From: Granulosicoccus sp045106475
Lineage (GTDB): Bacteria > Pseudomonadota > Gammaproteobacteria > Granulosicoccales > Granulosicoccaceae
Length of the DNA stretch: 64,000 nt
NCBI GenBank assembly: GCA_045106475.1
Contig: JBGCEO010000040.1
Coordinates: 1 to 64,000 of the forward strand
Reading direction: 5' to 3'
In this document: positions 43,262 through 52,292 of the stretch, in pieces
Numbering within the stretch: the stretch's first letter is position 1
Layout of the letters: the number at the start of each line of letters is the position of its first letter
Made by a program: the position numbers and the translations under genes
The notes under the pieces: model-generated
Databases searched by the model: none
What the model was told of the DNA's origin: nothing
What the model saw: the letters and a program-made list of their open reading frames with translations, nothing else

Positions 43262-43897
43262 GTGCTTGATCAGATAATGGGCTTTAGCCAGATCATCATC
43301 GCGGATCTGGTTCTCTCAGGCGACAATGCACTGATTATAGGAATGGCGGCGGCTGGACTGGCCCCAGAGCTTCGTAAAAAAGCCATTCTCTACGGCATGG
43401 TTATCGCCGCAGTACTAAGAATAGTGTTTGCTGTTGTCGCGACCAAGCTGTTAGGTATCCCCGGTATCTATTTTATCGGTGGTGTGCTGTTGTTCTGGGT
43501 TTGCTGGCGTCTGTTCCAGGAGATCCGTGAAAATGTGGATGAAAAAGCCGAACACGCCATGGAGATGGCCGAAGACGAGACCGAAGGCTACACCGGTGCT
43601 CCGCGCAGAACACTAAGCTCTGCACTTATATCAATAACCATTGCAGACGTCTCCATGTCTCTGGACAACGTTCTGGCTGTTGCTGCAATTGCTGATGGGG
43701 ACACTCGGCAATTAGTGTTTGGGCTAGGCCTGGCAATCGTCATGATGGCTTTCGCTGCAACGATGATTATGAGATTGTTGGCAAAATACCCCTGGATTTC
43801 ATGGGCAGGCCTGGCGGTATTGGTTTACGTATCAGCAGATATGCTCTATCGAGGTGTGTTTGATGAACGGACAGGTCTGCTAGCGTTGATGAGCTAG
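43262..43897 (+). CDS. TerC family integral membrane protein (YjbE type)
   Basis: About 211 residues with six to seven hydrophobic helices. TerC landmarks: DLVLSGDNALIIGMA near the N-terminus and ISITIADVSMSLDNVLAVAA near residue 130, both with conserved Asp in membrane helices likely for metal transport (Mn2+ or similar). I start it at GTG 43262, preceded by GGCGGGGGC; an ATG at 43229 adds 11 poorly fitting residues. Downstream is a hairpin at 43984. Substrate unknown; relatives export manganese. Confidence 0.85.
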   Translation: MLDQIMGFSQIIIADLVLSGDNALIIGMAAAGLAPELRKKAILYGMVIAAVLRIVFAVVATKLLGIPGIYFIGGVLLFWVCWRLFQEIRENVDEKAEHAMEMAEDETEGYTGAPRRTLSSALISITIADVSMSLDNVLAVAAIADGDTRQLVFGLGLAIVMMAFAATMIMRLLAKYPWISWAGLAVLVYVSADMLYRGVFDERTGLLALMS

Positions 43898-43983
43898 TAG
43901 TTCACGCAGCAGAGGCCATACAACGCACTAAGTCCGCGTACGAGCCAAGACCATAAGTAGCAGCGCGGGTGACTAGTCTTTGT

Positions 43984-44008
43984 CGCTAGAGCAATTAATG
44001 CTCTAGCG
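43984..44008. terminator. 10-bp hairpin downstream of terC
   Basis: CGCTAGAGCA and TGCTCTAGCG form a perfect 10-bp stem with loop ATTAA, 86 bases past the terC stop. No T-run follows on either strand, so it may be an operator or weak terminator. Confidence 0.5.
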
Positions 44009-44120
44009 CTATTGCAGACCCGGTATTACCCATCTATGACAAAAAGTTACAGGCAACTCCTTTCATAGGTCAGAGCAAGAAGGTACTCTCTACAGGTTTC
44101 TTTGAATACCTAACACTCCA

Positions 44121-45113
44121 GTGAAAGCATTAGTCTATACCGGCACTCAAAGCCTGGATTTTCGCGACGCACCCATGCCTGAGTTGCAGGCGAGCGAGAC
44201 GCTCGTCCGAATCGAAGCCTCAGGGATTTGTGGATCGGATATGCATGCCTGGCATGGCCATGACGCACGGCGTATCCCCCCAATGATTCTGGGCCATGAA
44301 TTGGCCGGACGCATAGAAGGTGGGCCACGCGATGGAGACCGGGTGGCGATTAATCCGCTAATCAGCTGCGGCAATTGCCGCGACTGCAGAGCTGGATTGC
44401 CCAATCTTTGTGCCAGCAGAGATCTACTGGGTTTGGGCCGCGCCGGCGGCTATGCGGAACACATTGCGGCACCAACGGCTAATCTGTTTAGCATTCCCGA
44501 TAAGCTGGATGCCATCCACGCAAGCCTGATGGAACCCACAGCAGTATCGCTTCATGCCATACACCTGGCCGAACGTGTACTAGGCAGACCTATTTCTGAA
44601 TGCCGCACACTGGTTATTGGTGGTGGTGCGATTGGTGCACTTGCCGCGCTGCTTCTTGAACAAAAGGGCGCGCGACAAATATCGATCGCCGAGACCAGTT
44701 CTTTCAGACGTGAAAGCCTGAAATCAATGTGCAGTGCTGATGTCTATGACCCGCTAGGCAACAAACTGCCTGAAGCCAATCAGTTCGAACTCGTTATTGA
44801 TGCTGTTGGCAGCGGAGCCACCCGACGCTCTGCAAGTGAAATGGTTAGAACAGGCGGGGTGATCTCTCACATCGGCCTGCAAGATAATAAAGAGGGCTTA
44901 GATACCCGCAGGCTAACGTTGCAGGAAATCACCTTCATTGGAAACTACACCTATAACCAGACTGATCTGCAAGCCGCTCTCGATTTACTGGAAGATGGCG
45001 CGATCGGGACTCTAGACTGGGTTGAAACAAGACCCTTGAGCGAGGGAGCGCAAGCGTTTAACGACATACATGAAGCAAAGACTTCAGCACCGAAAATCGT
45101 GTTAATACCTTAG
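44121..45113 (+). CDS. Zinc-dependent alcohol dehydrogenase family protein
   Basis: Medium-chain dehydrogenase/reductase of 330 residues. Catalytic zinc ligands Cys37 and His59-Glu60, structural zinc Cys83, Cys86, Cys89 and Cys97, NAD-binding VIGGGAIGALAA near residue 176. This pattern matches sorbitol/threonine-type dehydrogenases acting on polyols or related alcohols; the substrate is unknown. GTG start at 44121. It stands alone. Confidence 0.92.
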   Translation: MKALVYTGTQSLDFRDAPMPELQASETLVRIEASGICGSDMHAWHGHDARRIPPMILGHELAGRIEGGPRDGDRVAINPLISCGNCRDCRAGLPNLCASRDLLGLGRAGGYAEHIAAPTANLFSIPDKLDAIHASLMEPTAVSLHAIHLAERVLGRPISECRTLVIGGGAIGALAALLLEQKGARQISIAETSSFRRESLKSMCSADVYDPLGNKLPEANQFELVIDAVGSGATRRSASEMVRTGGVISHIGLQDNKEGLDTRRLTLQEITFIGNYTYNQTDLQAALDLLEDGAIGTLDWVETRPLSEGAQAFNDIHEAKTSAPKIVLIP

Positions 45114-45193
45114 TTTTTTCGTCTTACTACTGACCAATCGATATTAAACCTAAATTTGTAGAGCGCGCTCCAACCACTTGTATAAACCGAACA

Positions 45194-46000
45194 ATGACAG
45201 ACCAGACTAAACATACGGCCCCAACATCCATTTTTAGGATTACTCTTTCTACATTACTGGGGGCTATCGCCGCAACGCTATTGTCTATTCCAGCAGCAAA
45301 TGCACTAGAGTTTCAATGCCAGGTTCCCGGAGATGTGCGTTATATTCGCGTTGAAATCCCCGGCGAAAACCACCTCTGCGAGGTGAGTGTCAATTACGAA
45401 TATACCGGTGAGAGCAAGGTTATGTGGCATGCTCAAAACGACTCCCTCTTCTGTTCGGCACGCGCTTACGAATTACGCGATAAATACGAAAAAAACTGGG
45501 ACTTCGCCTGTACAAAGTGGCCGGATCGCGACGGTGTTGACAAGCTTTCAGCCTCTCAGCGAGCCATTCTTGACAGTCAATTGAAAGCTCTCATCGAACA
45601 AGGTAAAGAGTCGACACCGGCTTTTACGGTCAAGGCTGTAAAAGCGGTGGCTAGTACGCCACTGGATAACCAAGCAGGAACCCTGGCACTGCAGTATTTT
45701 TTATCAACGGGTGACCTGACACAAATAATTATCGATGAATCAAGTTCCTGGGAGGTATTTGCCACCATAGAAAACCTGGCAACACACCTGGACAGTGATT
45801 CACCGGTCAGTTCTGCTTTGATTGATTCCATATCCGATAGCGGAGCCTTAGCTATACGCACACAATTATCCAACAGCTCAGAGATGTACTGCCATGGAAA
45901 CCAAGTGCTTATGGTCAAATCAGATAATCAACTGACACCTCGCACTGCCCATCGGTATATCTGCGAATCAACGTCGCTAACATCCACCGATCAGAACTAA
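45194..46000 (+). CDS. Secreted protein of unknown function
   Basis: 268 residues with a Sec signal (about 1-38, ending AANALE after LGAIAATLLSIPA). Mature N-terminus is Cys-containing (FQCQVPGDVRYIRVEIPG, then HLCEVSVNYEYTGES and a third and fourth Cys near 95 and 108), likely with disulfides. The latter half is helix-rich and Ser/Asp-rich, with two more Cys near the end. I recognise no family. Its 3' end overlaps the ABC ATPase relic on the opposite strand. Confidence 0.78.
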   Translation: MTDQTKHTAPTSIFRITLSTLLGAIAATLLSIPAANALEFQCQVPGDVRYIRVEIPGENHLCEVSVNYEYTGESKVMWHAQNDSLFCSARAYELRDKYEKNWDFACTKWPDRDGVDKLSASQRAILDSQLKALIEQGKESTPAFTVKAVKAVASTPLDNQAGTLALQYFLSTGDLTQIIIDESSSWEVFATIENLATHLDSDSPVSSALIDSISDSGALAIRTQLSNSSEMYCHGNQVLMVKSDNQLTPRTAHRYICESTSLTSTDQN

Positions 46001-46213
46001 ACCATACCGATGGTCTTCGATAGCAACAAGCCTTGCCTCGTCAACGTCATGGGTTACAAAAAGCACAGTCTTGCGTCGACGCAACCAAAAATCGGTCAGC
46101 AGTTCATGCATTCTGAGTCGCGTTTGCGCATAGTCTATGTAAGCTCTAAAGTAGTTCATTGGGAAACTTAAATTCTCAAAGGCGTTTAAATTGGAGATAG
46201 ATCTCTCTAACAA
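45977..46213 (-). pseudogene. Remnant of an ABC transporter ATPase (SsuB/TauB-like)
   Basis: A 78-codon frame. Residues 29-60 closely match the region from D-loop to H-loop of nitrate/sulfonate/taurine importer ATPases: AQTRLRMHELLTDFWLRRRK followed by TVLFVTHDVDEA. Walker A, signature and Walker B are missing, and the part before AQTR has lost its usual sequence. After DVDEAR the homology decays. It overlaps the last 24 bases of the secreted protein gene. I read it as a relic of a deleted transporter operon. Confidence 0.75.
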
Positions 46214-46258
46214 GTTAATGGCACCTGCCTGTGTTGGACAAATTGTTTAATGCAATCT

Positions 46259-46597
46259 TCAACTCAATCGGGTTCCATTCGGCACGCTTTCCATAGGCGT
46301 CACCAACACGATAGCGCCGTCCTCTCTGGCCATTCCTGTGACTAAGCATTCAGACATGAACGGTCCGATTTGCTTCTTGGGAAAATTAACTACAGCCATT
46401 ATCTGCCGATTCAGCAAATCGTCTTTTGTATAAAGATCGGTTATTTGCGCACTGGAGCGACGCTGACCTATCTCATCTCCAAAATCGATTGTTAGCTTCC
46501 ATGCCGGGCGACGCGCTTCGGGAAACTCGTCCACCGCAACTATCGTACCTGCACATAGCTGCACACGCTCAAAGTCCGCCCATTCTATTTGATCCAT
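46259..46597 (-). CDS. csaA: CsaA-like tRNA-binding (EMAP/OB-fold) protein
   Basis: 112 residues from ATG 46597, the usual CsaA length (an upstream in-frame ATG would add 16 residues). OB-fold features: ERVQLCAGTIVAVDEFPEAR, AWKLTIDFG, QIMAVVNFPKKQIGPFMSEC and a C-terminal VLVTPMESVPNG. Related to the tRNA-binding domains of MetRS and PheRS beta; CsaA of Bacillus has chaperone activity and binds SecA. It may have the same role here or act in tRNA binding. Confidence 0.88.
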   Translation of the reverse strand: MDQIEWADFERVQLCAGTIVAVDEFPEARRPAWKLTIDFGDEIGQRRSSAQITDLYTKDDLLNRQIMAVVNFPKKQIGPFMSECLVTGMAREDGAIVLVTPMESVPNGTRLS

Positions 46598-46900
46598 AAA
46601 GTGTCTCGTTAGCTGGTTAAATGACTGCCCAGGCCGGGCTTGCATAAATTTAGGACTAGCAGGTGGATCAGCACCGTACCAGGCTCACATAGTGAATGAT
46701 AACGCGTTCATGAATTAGTATCAGCTATCTATATTTTTAATACAAAGCACTCACTTTCGGCGGTTTAACTCTATTATTATTTTTTTGCGCCGACAACCAC
46801 TCATATAGATCCCTAGCGTCTGCACAGACAGTCGCAGGCGGTGCTGATCAACTCAGCACTGTTCGTCCAATAATAAAAATAACAAGAGAGACATCGGGCT

Positions 46901-47611
46901 ATGAATTCTATTCAGGCAACTACTGTTGCAGCTGTTACGGCGATGCTTTTAATTAGCAGTTGCGCCACTGACGACCCTAACCGAAGAGCAAAAACAGGGG
47001 CCGCTATAGGTGCCATCGCAGGTGCAGTCGCAGGAAATCAATCCAGTAGCAAAAATGGAAAGTACGTTGGCGCTGTAGTGGGTGTGCTTACCGGCGCAGC
47101 GATAGGCAACTACATGGATAAGCAGCAGCGTGAACTGGAACAGCGCCTGGCTAAAGAACAACGTGATGCCTTGGTAAGATTGACACGCATAGACAATGAA
47201 ACCATCAAACTAGATGTTCGCAGTGAATCCACTTTTACCGTTAACAGTGACAGCATTCAGCCTTCTATTCGCGCAAGTCTAGACACCATGGCAGACATCA
47301 TCGGCGAATACAACCAAACAGCCGTTCATATAATCGGCCATACCGATAGCACCGGTTCGGTTAGCTATAATCAGCAACTTTCCGAAAGACGGGCTACATC
47401 CGTGAGCCGGTATCTAACACGCTCAGGCGTAAAACTATCGCGCCAGCGATTCTCTGGCCGAGGCGAATCCACTCCGATAGCAGACAACAACACAAGTTCT
47501 GGCCGCACCAGAAATCGTCGTGTTGAAATCTACTTGAAAAGCATTGTTAAAGGACGTGAAAACGAGGCTTTTCGAGCCCCTGATATCAATCGACGCCGAG
47601 TGGCGCAATAA
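46901..47611 (+). CDS. OmpA family lipoprotein with glycine zipper (YiaD-like)
   Basis: 236 residues. Lipoprotein signal with lipobox ISSC (Cys21); a Gly/Ala-rich zipper of about 40 residues (TGAAIGAIAGAVAGN, VGVLTGAAIGNYM); then an OmpA C-terminal peptidoglycan-binding domain with IIGHTDSTG, YNQQLSERRA and GRTRNRRVEI. The layout is that of E. coli YiaD. Anchored in the outer membrane and attached to murein. Single gene; AACAAGAGAG gives a ribosome binding site. Confidence 0.93.
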   Translation: MNSIQATTVAAVTAMLLISSCATDDPNRRAKTGAAIGAIAGAVAGNQSSSKNGKYVGAVVGVLTGAAIGNYMDKQQRELEQRLAKEQRDALVRLTRIDNETIKLDVRSESTFTVNSDSIQPSIRASLDTMADIIGEYNQTAVHIIGHTDSTGSVSYNQQLSERRATSVSRYLTRSGVKLSRQRFSGRGESTPIADNNTSSGRTRNRRVEIYLKSIVKGRENEAFRAPDINRRRVAQ

Positions 47612-47643
47612 AAAAGCATGGCTACTGGCGCAGCTGCCTTACG

Positions 47644-49428
47644 TTAACCCGATAGCGGCCAGGCCCATAGGATTGTGGGCACGCTTATCGCTGTTATAAG
47701 GATTTCCAACGGTAAACCCATGCGCCAGTAGTCACTGAACTTGTAGCCTCCCGGACCCATAACCAGCGTGTTGCACTGATGACCGATAGGCGTCAGGAAA
47801 GCACAGGATGCTCCAACTGCAACTGCCATCAGGAAGGGATCAGAACTCACTCCCAATGCATTGGCCATTGCAATACCCAGCGGTGCCATTACCAAGGCCG
47901 TAGCTGCATTGTTGATAACATCTGAGAGCAACATCGTTACTACTAATAACATTGCCAGTATTAGAGGTGTAGACAATCCTTCGGTTGCGGTTATCAGACT
48001 ATCTGCAACCAGCTGTGTAGTACCGCTGGTGGTCAGCGCATTACCGACAGGGATCATCGCAGCCAGCAACACGATAACCGGCCAATCTATGTCATCATAG
48101 ATTTCGCGCGTAGACAGAATGCCCGTAAGCACATAGGCACCCACTGCCAAAACAAACGCAACAGGCAAGGTAACCACACCGGCAATGCCTAAACCAATGG
48201 CAAGCATGAATATGCCACTGGCGAGTGCAATCTTACGTGTTCGATTCAAATTGATCTGACGGCGCATTAAAGGCCAAAGACCCAGCGCGCCAAATTGCTG
48301 ATCAACCGAACCACTATCACCATGCAGCAGTAGAACATCACCTGCCCGAAAAACCTGTTGCCGCAACCGCTGCGTAACTGCACGCCCTTGCCGCGCCAGC
48401 CCGACCAAGGCCAGCGTACGACCGGTCTGGCGTCGAATATACTCTACGCCCCGACCTATCAGCGGAGAATCATTGCGTACAATACCCTCTGCCATGATTT
48501 CATTTTCCGGTGACGGCTGAACAAAGCTCGGTGTAGCTGTAGACCTAAGTTCAAGGCCGTGTCGATCAAGAAACGATTTCAAATCATCCGAATTCGCTCT
48601 GAGTATCAGAATATCTTCTTCCGCTATCTGGTAATCAGCACGAACGGCCCGCGCAAATCGGCGCTTGCCTGCTACACCAATAACTTCAACGGCATCTTCG
48701 TCTAATCCATCGACATCGCCCAAGGTCTTTCCGACCAATGAAGACGAACTGGGTACTTGCGCCTCAGTCAGATAAACACCGGCTGCCAATGATGCACCAT
48801 CGTCCTTGAATTCAAGTCGTGCGCGTGGAATAAGGCGCCACCCGACCAACGTGATGAAGGCAAATCCAACAACCGCTATTGGTAATCCTACCGGCGCAAA
48901 ATCAAACATACCAAAGGGTTCACCTGATTCTTTTGCGCGAATACTGGCAACAATGATATTGGGTGGTGTGCCGATCAAGGTCATCATGCCTCCCAACAGG
49001 CTGCCAAAAGCCAACGGCATCAGTATCAAACCCGGGGATCGCTTGCGTTCCTGAGCAGTTGACAAGGCAATGGGCAACAGCAGAGCTAGCGCGCCCACAT
49101 TATTCATGAATGCCGATGCGATCGTGACAACTAAGGTCAGTGCCGCGATGTGAAGAATCGGTGTTTCCGTGAGATGGCTGATTCGACTGGCAACTTCGTC
49201 CACCACTCCGGCATTGCGCAAAGCACTGCTGACAATAAGCACCGCTGCCACTGTGATCACAGCTGGATGTCCAAAGCCCTCAAAAGCCTGATTCGGCTCT
49301 ACCAGACCGGCTATGACGGAGCACATCAGCGCAAACATGGCTACCAGATCATAACGCCAGCGCCCCCAGACAAAGGCCAGCAGGGTAAGCAATAAAATAC
49401 CGCTGATAGTTAGTTGTGGTGCGCTCAT
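47644..49428 (-). CDS. SLC13/DASS-type permease with two RCK_C (TrkA-C) domains
   Basis: 594 residues. An N-terminal membrane half with about five helices (LRNAGVVDEV, MNNVGALALLLPIA), a cytoplasmic pair of TrkA-C domains (about 205-285 and 300-375; LGDVDGLDEDAVEVIGV, DVLLLHGDSG), then a second membrane half (VIVLLAAMIPVGNALTTSGT, DVINNAATALVMAPLGIAMA, HQCNTLVMGPGGY). Family members carry anions such as sulfate or dicarboxylates with Na+; the substrate is not readable. Start ATG 49428; divergent from the deacylase gene. Confidence 0.92.
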   Translation of the reverse strand: MSAPQLTISGILLLTLLAFVWGRWRYDLVAMFALMCSVIAGLVEPNQAFEGFGHPAVITVAAVLIVSSALRNAGVVDEVASRISHLTETPILHIAALTLVVTIASAFMNNVGALALLLPIALSTAQERKRSPGLILMPLAFGSLLGGMMTLIGTPPNIIVASIRAKESGEPFGMFDFAPVGLPIAVVGFAFITLVGWRLIPRARLEFKDDGASLAAGVYLTEAQVPSSSSLVGKTLGDVDGLDEDAVEVIGVAGKRRFARAVRADYQIAEEDILILRANSDDLKSFLDRHGLELRSTATPSFVQPSPENEIMAEGIVRNDSPLIGRGVEYIRRQTGRTLALVGLARQGRAVTQRLRQQVFRAGDVLLLHGDSGSVDQQFGALGLWPLMRRQINLNRTRKIALASGIFMLAIGLGIAGVVTLPVAFVLAVGAYVLTGILSTREIYDDIDWPVIVLLAAMIPVGNALTTSGTTQLVADSLITATEGLSTPLILAMLLVVTMLLSDVINNAATALVMAPLGIAMANALGVSSDPFLMAVAVGASCAFLTPIGHQCNTLVMGPGGYKFSDYWRMGLPLEILITAISVPTILWAWPLSG

Positions 49429-49463
49429 GAGCTATTGGGATTCAGTTCCAGTCAAGGGGTTGC

Positions 49464-50624
49464 ATGGCTCTTGCATCGTACGGCCACACAGCAAGATTTT
49501 CCCACGAATCGTCAGCGCCGACAGGCCATAAACTGCAGATGATGATCCAAACGACCAACAATTTTCAAGCCACCGGGCTGGATCTGGACTTATCGGACTC
49601 GCCCAACCCCGCTGATCTTAAGCTTTTAGGGGCGTCTGATGTGCATATGACGATAAACCCTTCATTCCCGGGCAAGCAGCATGGGCATCTTGTTTTGCCT
49701 GTGATCCATCATAACTCGGCGCTGCGGCAGCTCCGGGTGCCAGTTTGCATGATCGAGGGTCTGGAGAAGGGTCCCACAGTTACCCTGATTGCCGGCATTC
49801 ACGGCGATGAATTCGAGGGGACACTTACTCTTCAGCGCATGGCTAGAACCTTGAGCCCGGATTCAATCGCCGGGCGTGTAATTATCGTGCCGAGCATCAA
49901 CCTACCGGGATTGCTGCTCGGCAGTAGAATCTCACCCCTGGATGATCTTGACCTGGATCGGTGTTTTCCGGGAAACCCCGAAGGCTCTATCAGCGAACGC
50001 CTGGCTTACGAGGTATTTGAACGGCTGATAAAACCCGCTGACCTGATTGTTGATCTTCGTTCAGGTGGTCGGGATCTGGTTTTCGCACCATCCGCCGCCA
50101 TTCGGTTTGGCACTGATACCAAGCATCAAGCGATCAGCGAAGCTGCAATGATTGCATTTGGCGCACCCAACAGTCTTCGCCTGCCTGCCAGTAGCCCCAA
50201 CAGCTGTCTGCAAGCCGCAGTCAACGCCAGCGGCAGACATTATGTTCAAACAGAATTAGGCGGCGGCGCCGGCATTAGCGCAGAAACATTGGCTATCGCA
50301 ACGACTGGATGCAACAATATTCTCAGACACTGGGGGTTGCTAAGTGATGAAATGGAGTTAAGGGCATCCCGCATGCTCGAAGTACGCGACGAATCGTTCT
50401 ACGTTTATTCGACAACAGCCGGTTTGTTAGAGCCGCAGGGCAAACTGGGCCAGGAAGTGTGGCAAGGCGATGTGCTGGCAAACATTATCGATCTGGAGAA
50501 CACAGGCAGCAAACCGCACAGCATTAATGTTCCTCGCAACGCTGTGCTGCTGGCTACCCGGCGAGGAGGCACTGTTACCGCAGGCGATCTGATAGCAATT
50601 TTGGCTGATGAGGTACAATGCTAA
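49464..50624 (+). CDS. Succinylglutamate desuccinylase/aspartoacylase family deacylase
   Basis: Zinc M14-like deacylase of up to 386 residues. Zinc ligands His-Glu are in GIHGDEFEG near residue 113, a third His should be in the DLDRCFPG / DLRSGG region; here DLRSGG replaces the usual DLHxGG, so the His appears to be Arg. This leaves catalytic competence doubtful. It resembles ectoine-derived DoeB-type deacetylases and AstE-like proteins. The start may be ATG 49464 or ATG 49539, where homology begins more plausibly. Confidence 0.85.
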   Translation: MALASYGHTARFSHESSAPTGHKLQMMIQTTNNFQATGLDLDLSDSPNPADLKLLGASDVHMTINPSFPGKQHGHLVLPVIHHNSALRQLRVPVCMIEGLEKGPTVTLIAGIHGDEFEGTLTLQRMARTLSPDSIAGRVIIVPSINLPGLLLGSRISPLDDLDLDRCFPGNPEGSISERLAYEVFERLIKPADLIVDLRSGGRDLVFAPSAAIRFGTDTKHQAISEAAMIAFGAPNSLRLPASSPNSCLQAAVNASGRHYVQTELGGGAGISAETLAIATTGCNNILRHWGLLSDEMELRASRMLEVRDESFYVYSTTAGLLEPQGKLGQEVWQGDVLANIIDLENTGSKPHSINVPRNAVLLATRRGGTVTAGDLIAILADEVQC

Positions 50625-50699
50625 ATAGCTCTTGTGTCCGAATCGGCAACTGCCTATCGCCTTAAGATCGAACCTCCCCTGCCCTAGACAAAACGCAAT

Positions 50700-51566
50700 A
50701 TGGGTTCAGCCAGTAGCCACCCTGACACCAATAGTGTGTCGGTTGTCATCCCCACCCACAATCGTCTTGATTCAGTCTGCCTGGCGATAGAATCTGTGCT
50801 CGTTCAAGAGCAGGCCGTACATCAGATCATCGTGGTCGATGATGGGTCTACAGATGGCACCAGTGAGCACCTGAAAAAAAACTACCCGGATGTTGTGCTT
50901 ATCGAGCAAAGCAATCACGGCGTTTCACATGCTCGAAACAGAGCGATCGAACGCGCTAGCGGTGATTGGATTGCACTCCTGGATTCAGACGACCGTTGGT
51001 ATCCGGACAAAATCGCTACTCAAATAAATGCGCTGCAAAAAAATGCAGGGATTCGTCTTTGCCACTGCGATGAGCATTGGATTCGTAATGGAAAGCGCGT
51101 CAATCCCAAGCAAAAACACCAAAAGCGTGGAGGCGAAATATTCAAGCATTGCCTCCCACTGTGTGTAATCTCACCATCAGCATCGGTGATTCATCGCAGT
51201 ATCTTCGATGAAATCGGCTTGTTTGATGAATCCCTGCCCGCTTGTGAGGATTATGATCTCTGGCTGCGAATTTGTTCCAGAGAGCCTGTTCTCTATGTTG
51301 ATAAGGCCTTGCTGGAAAAAACCGGTGGGCATGAAGATCAGCTCTCCCGTCGCTATCCGGCCATGGATCAGTATCGGCTTCAGGCTCTGGCAGGCGTGAT
51401 ACGTTCAGAGAAGCTCTCTCAGGAGCAACTTGATCTGGCGAAAGCAACCTTTATGAGTAAACTGCAAATTTTTTGTAATGGAGCTCGTAAACGCGGACGC
51501 TCAGCGGCCATTGACAGAATGCGTGTCGAATACTCTGATCTTGTCAGCTATAGCTCTATACTTTAG
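50700..51566 (+). CDS. Family 2 glycosyltransferase
   Basis: 288 residues. GT-A fold with VSVVIPTHNRLDS near the N-terminus, IIVVDDGSTDGT near 45, and the metal-binding DSDDRWYPD (DxD) near 98; ACEDYDLWLRI near 185 is a conserved acceptor-side motif. Inverting transferase for a surface polysaccharide or glycan; donor and acceptor unknown. Cytoplasmic, no membrane helices. It is followed by the DUF6164 gene at 28 bases. Confidence 0.93.
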   Translation: MGSASSHPDTNSVSVVIPTHNRLDSVCLAIESVLVQEQAVHQIIVVDDGSTDGTSEHLKKNYPDVVLIEQSNHGVSHARNRAIERASGDWIALLDSDDRWYPDKIATQINALQKNAGIRLCHCDEHWIRNGKRVNPKQKHQKRGGEIFKHCLPLCVISPSASVIHRSIFDEIGLFDESLPACEDYDLWLRICSREPVLYVDKALLEKTGGHEDQLSRRYPAMDQYRLQALAGVIRSEKLSQEQLDLAKATFMSKLQIFCNGARKRGRSAAIDRMRVEYSDLVSYSSIL

Positions 51567-51593
51567 GCCCCTGCCAGCTATCAGCCTTAGCCC

Positions 51594-51968
51594 ATGTCTA
51601 CACTAGTGTTTCGCTTGCGCAACGTCCCAGAGGAAGAAGCACAAAGCGTCAGGGATCTTCTGGATGAACATAAGCTGGAGTGGTATGAAACCAGTGCAGG
51701 AAACTGGGGAATTGCCATGCCCGGCATTTGGGTGCAAGACAGCAGTGATGCACCCAAGGCACGATCTATCATCAATGACTATCAACAGCAACATAGCGAA
51801 CGTGTGCGTCGAGATCACGAATCAGACCTTGCTTCGGGCAATGTGCCAACACTCACCAGTCGAATTCAAACACAACCATTCAGAATGCTCGGAATCGTGC
51901 TGTTCTGCTTGTTTATCCTCTATGTGTCTATCAATCCCTTCCTGCAATTAATTGGTTACTCCCAATAG
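51594..51968 (+). CDS. DUF6164 family protein, one C-terminal membrane helix
   Basis: 124 residues. The N-terminal RNVPEEEAQSVRDLLDEHKL and WYETSAGNWGIAMPGIWV match DUF6164 (an alpha/beta domain). A hydrophobic C-terminal helix (IVLFCLFILYVSINPFLQLI) anchors it to the inner membrane. Function unknown. Probably co-transcribed with the glycosyltransferase gene. Confidence 0.88.
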   Translation: MSTLVFRLRNVPEEEAQSVRDLLDEHKLEWYETSAGNWGIAMPGIWVQDSSDAPKARSIINDYQQQHSERVRRDHESDLASGNVPTLTSRIQTQPFRMLGIVLFCLFILYVSINPFLQLIGYSQ

Positions 51969-52292
51969 CGCTCCGCCTTTCAAGTCTGTAATCACGATGT
52001 AACGTTTTTTAAGGCTGATGAGCGAGCCTGCCGAAATGCCCTTCCTATACTCATAACGCGTTTAGTGCATTGGTTTTAGCCATACGCAAAAGCACCTTCG
52101 CTGGCATTAACAGCCATGTCATTAACAACAAATCGAGGTTTTAAGTTTCGTTTCAGCTTAGGCAGCTAGTCTTCACTCACTTTTTACAGGGTCGTAAAAG
52201 TGTCCATCGGCCCTTGCTATGTCTTGCGGTGTGTACTACCGCCTGACGAAGCTTGTGCTCAACGTCATTACTTGATGCCACAAGAGAGATTC
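51969..52292. other. Intergenic stretch upstream of the GH16 glucanase
   Basis: 324 bases. The reading frame of the glucanase is open upstream to a GTG at 52200, but the homology and signal peptide begin at ATG 52293, so I treat the stretch as leader and promoter. No strong hairpin or riboswitch was recognised. Confidence 0.5.

Noticed and set aside
43084..43269. 61-codon plus-strand frame over the dctQM-terC junction
   Set aside because: Its frame conflicts with the terC start at 43262 and it has no convincing sequence; the 42-codon frame at 43095 is a better candidate.
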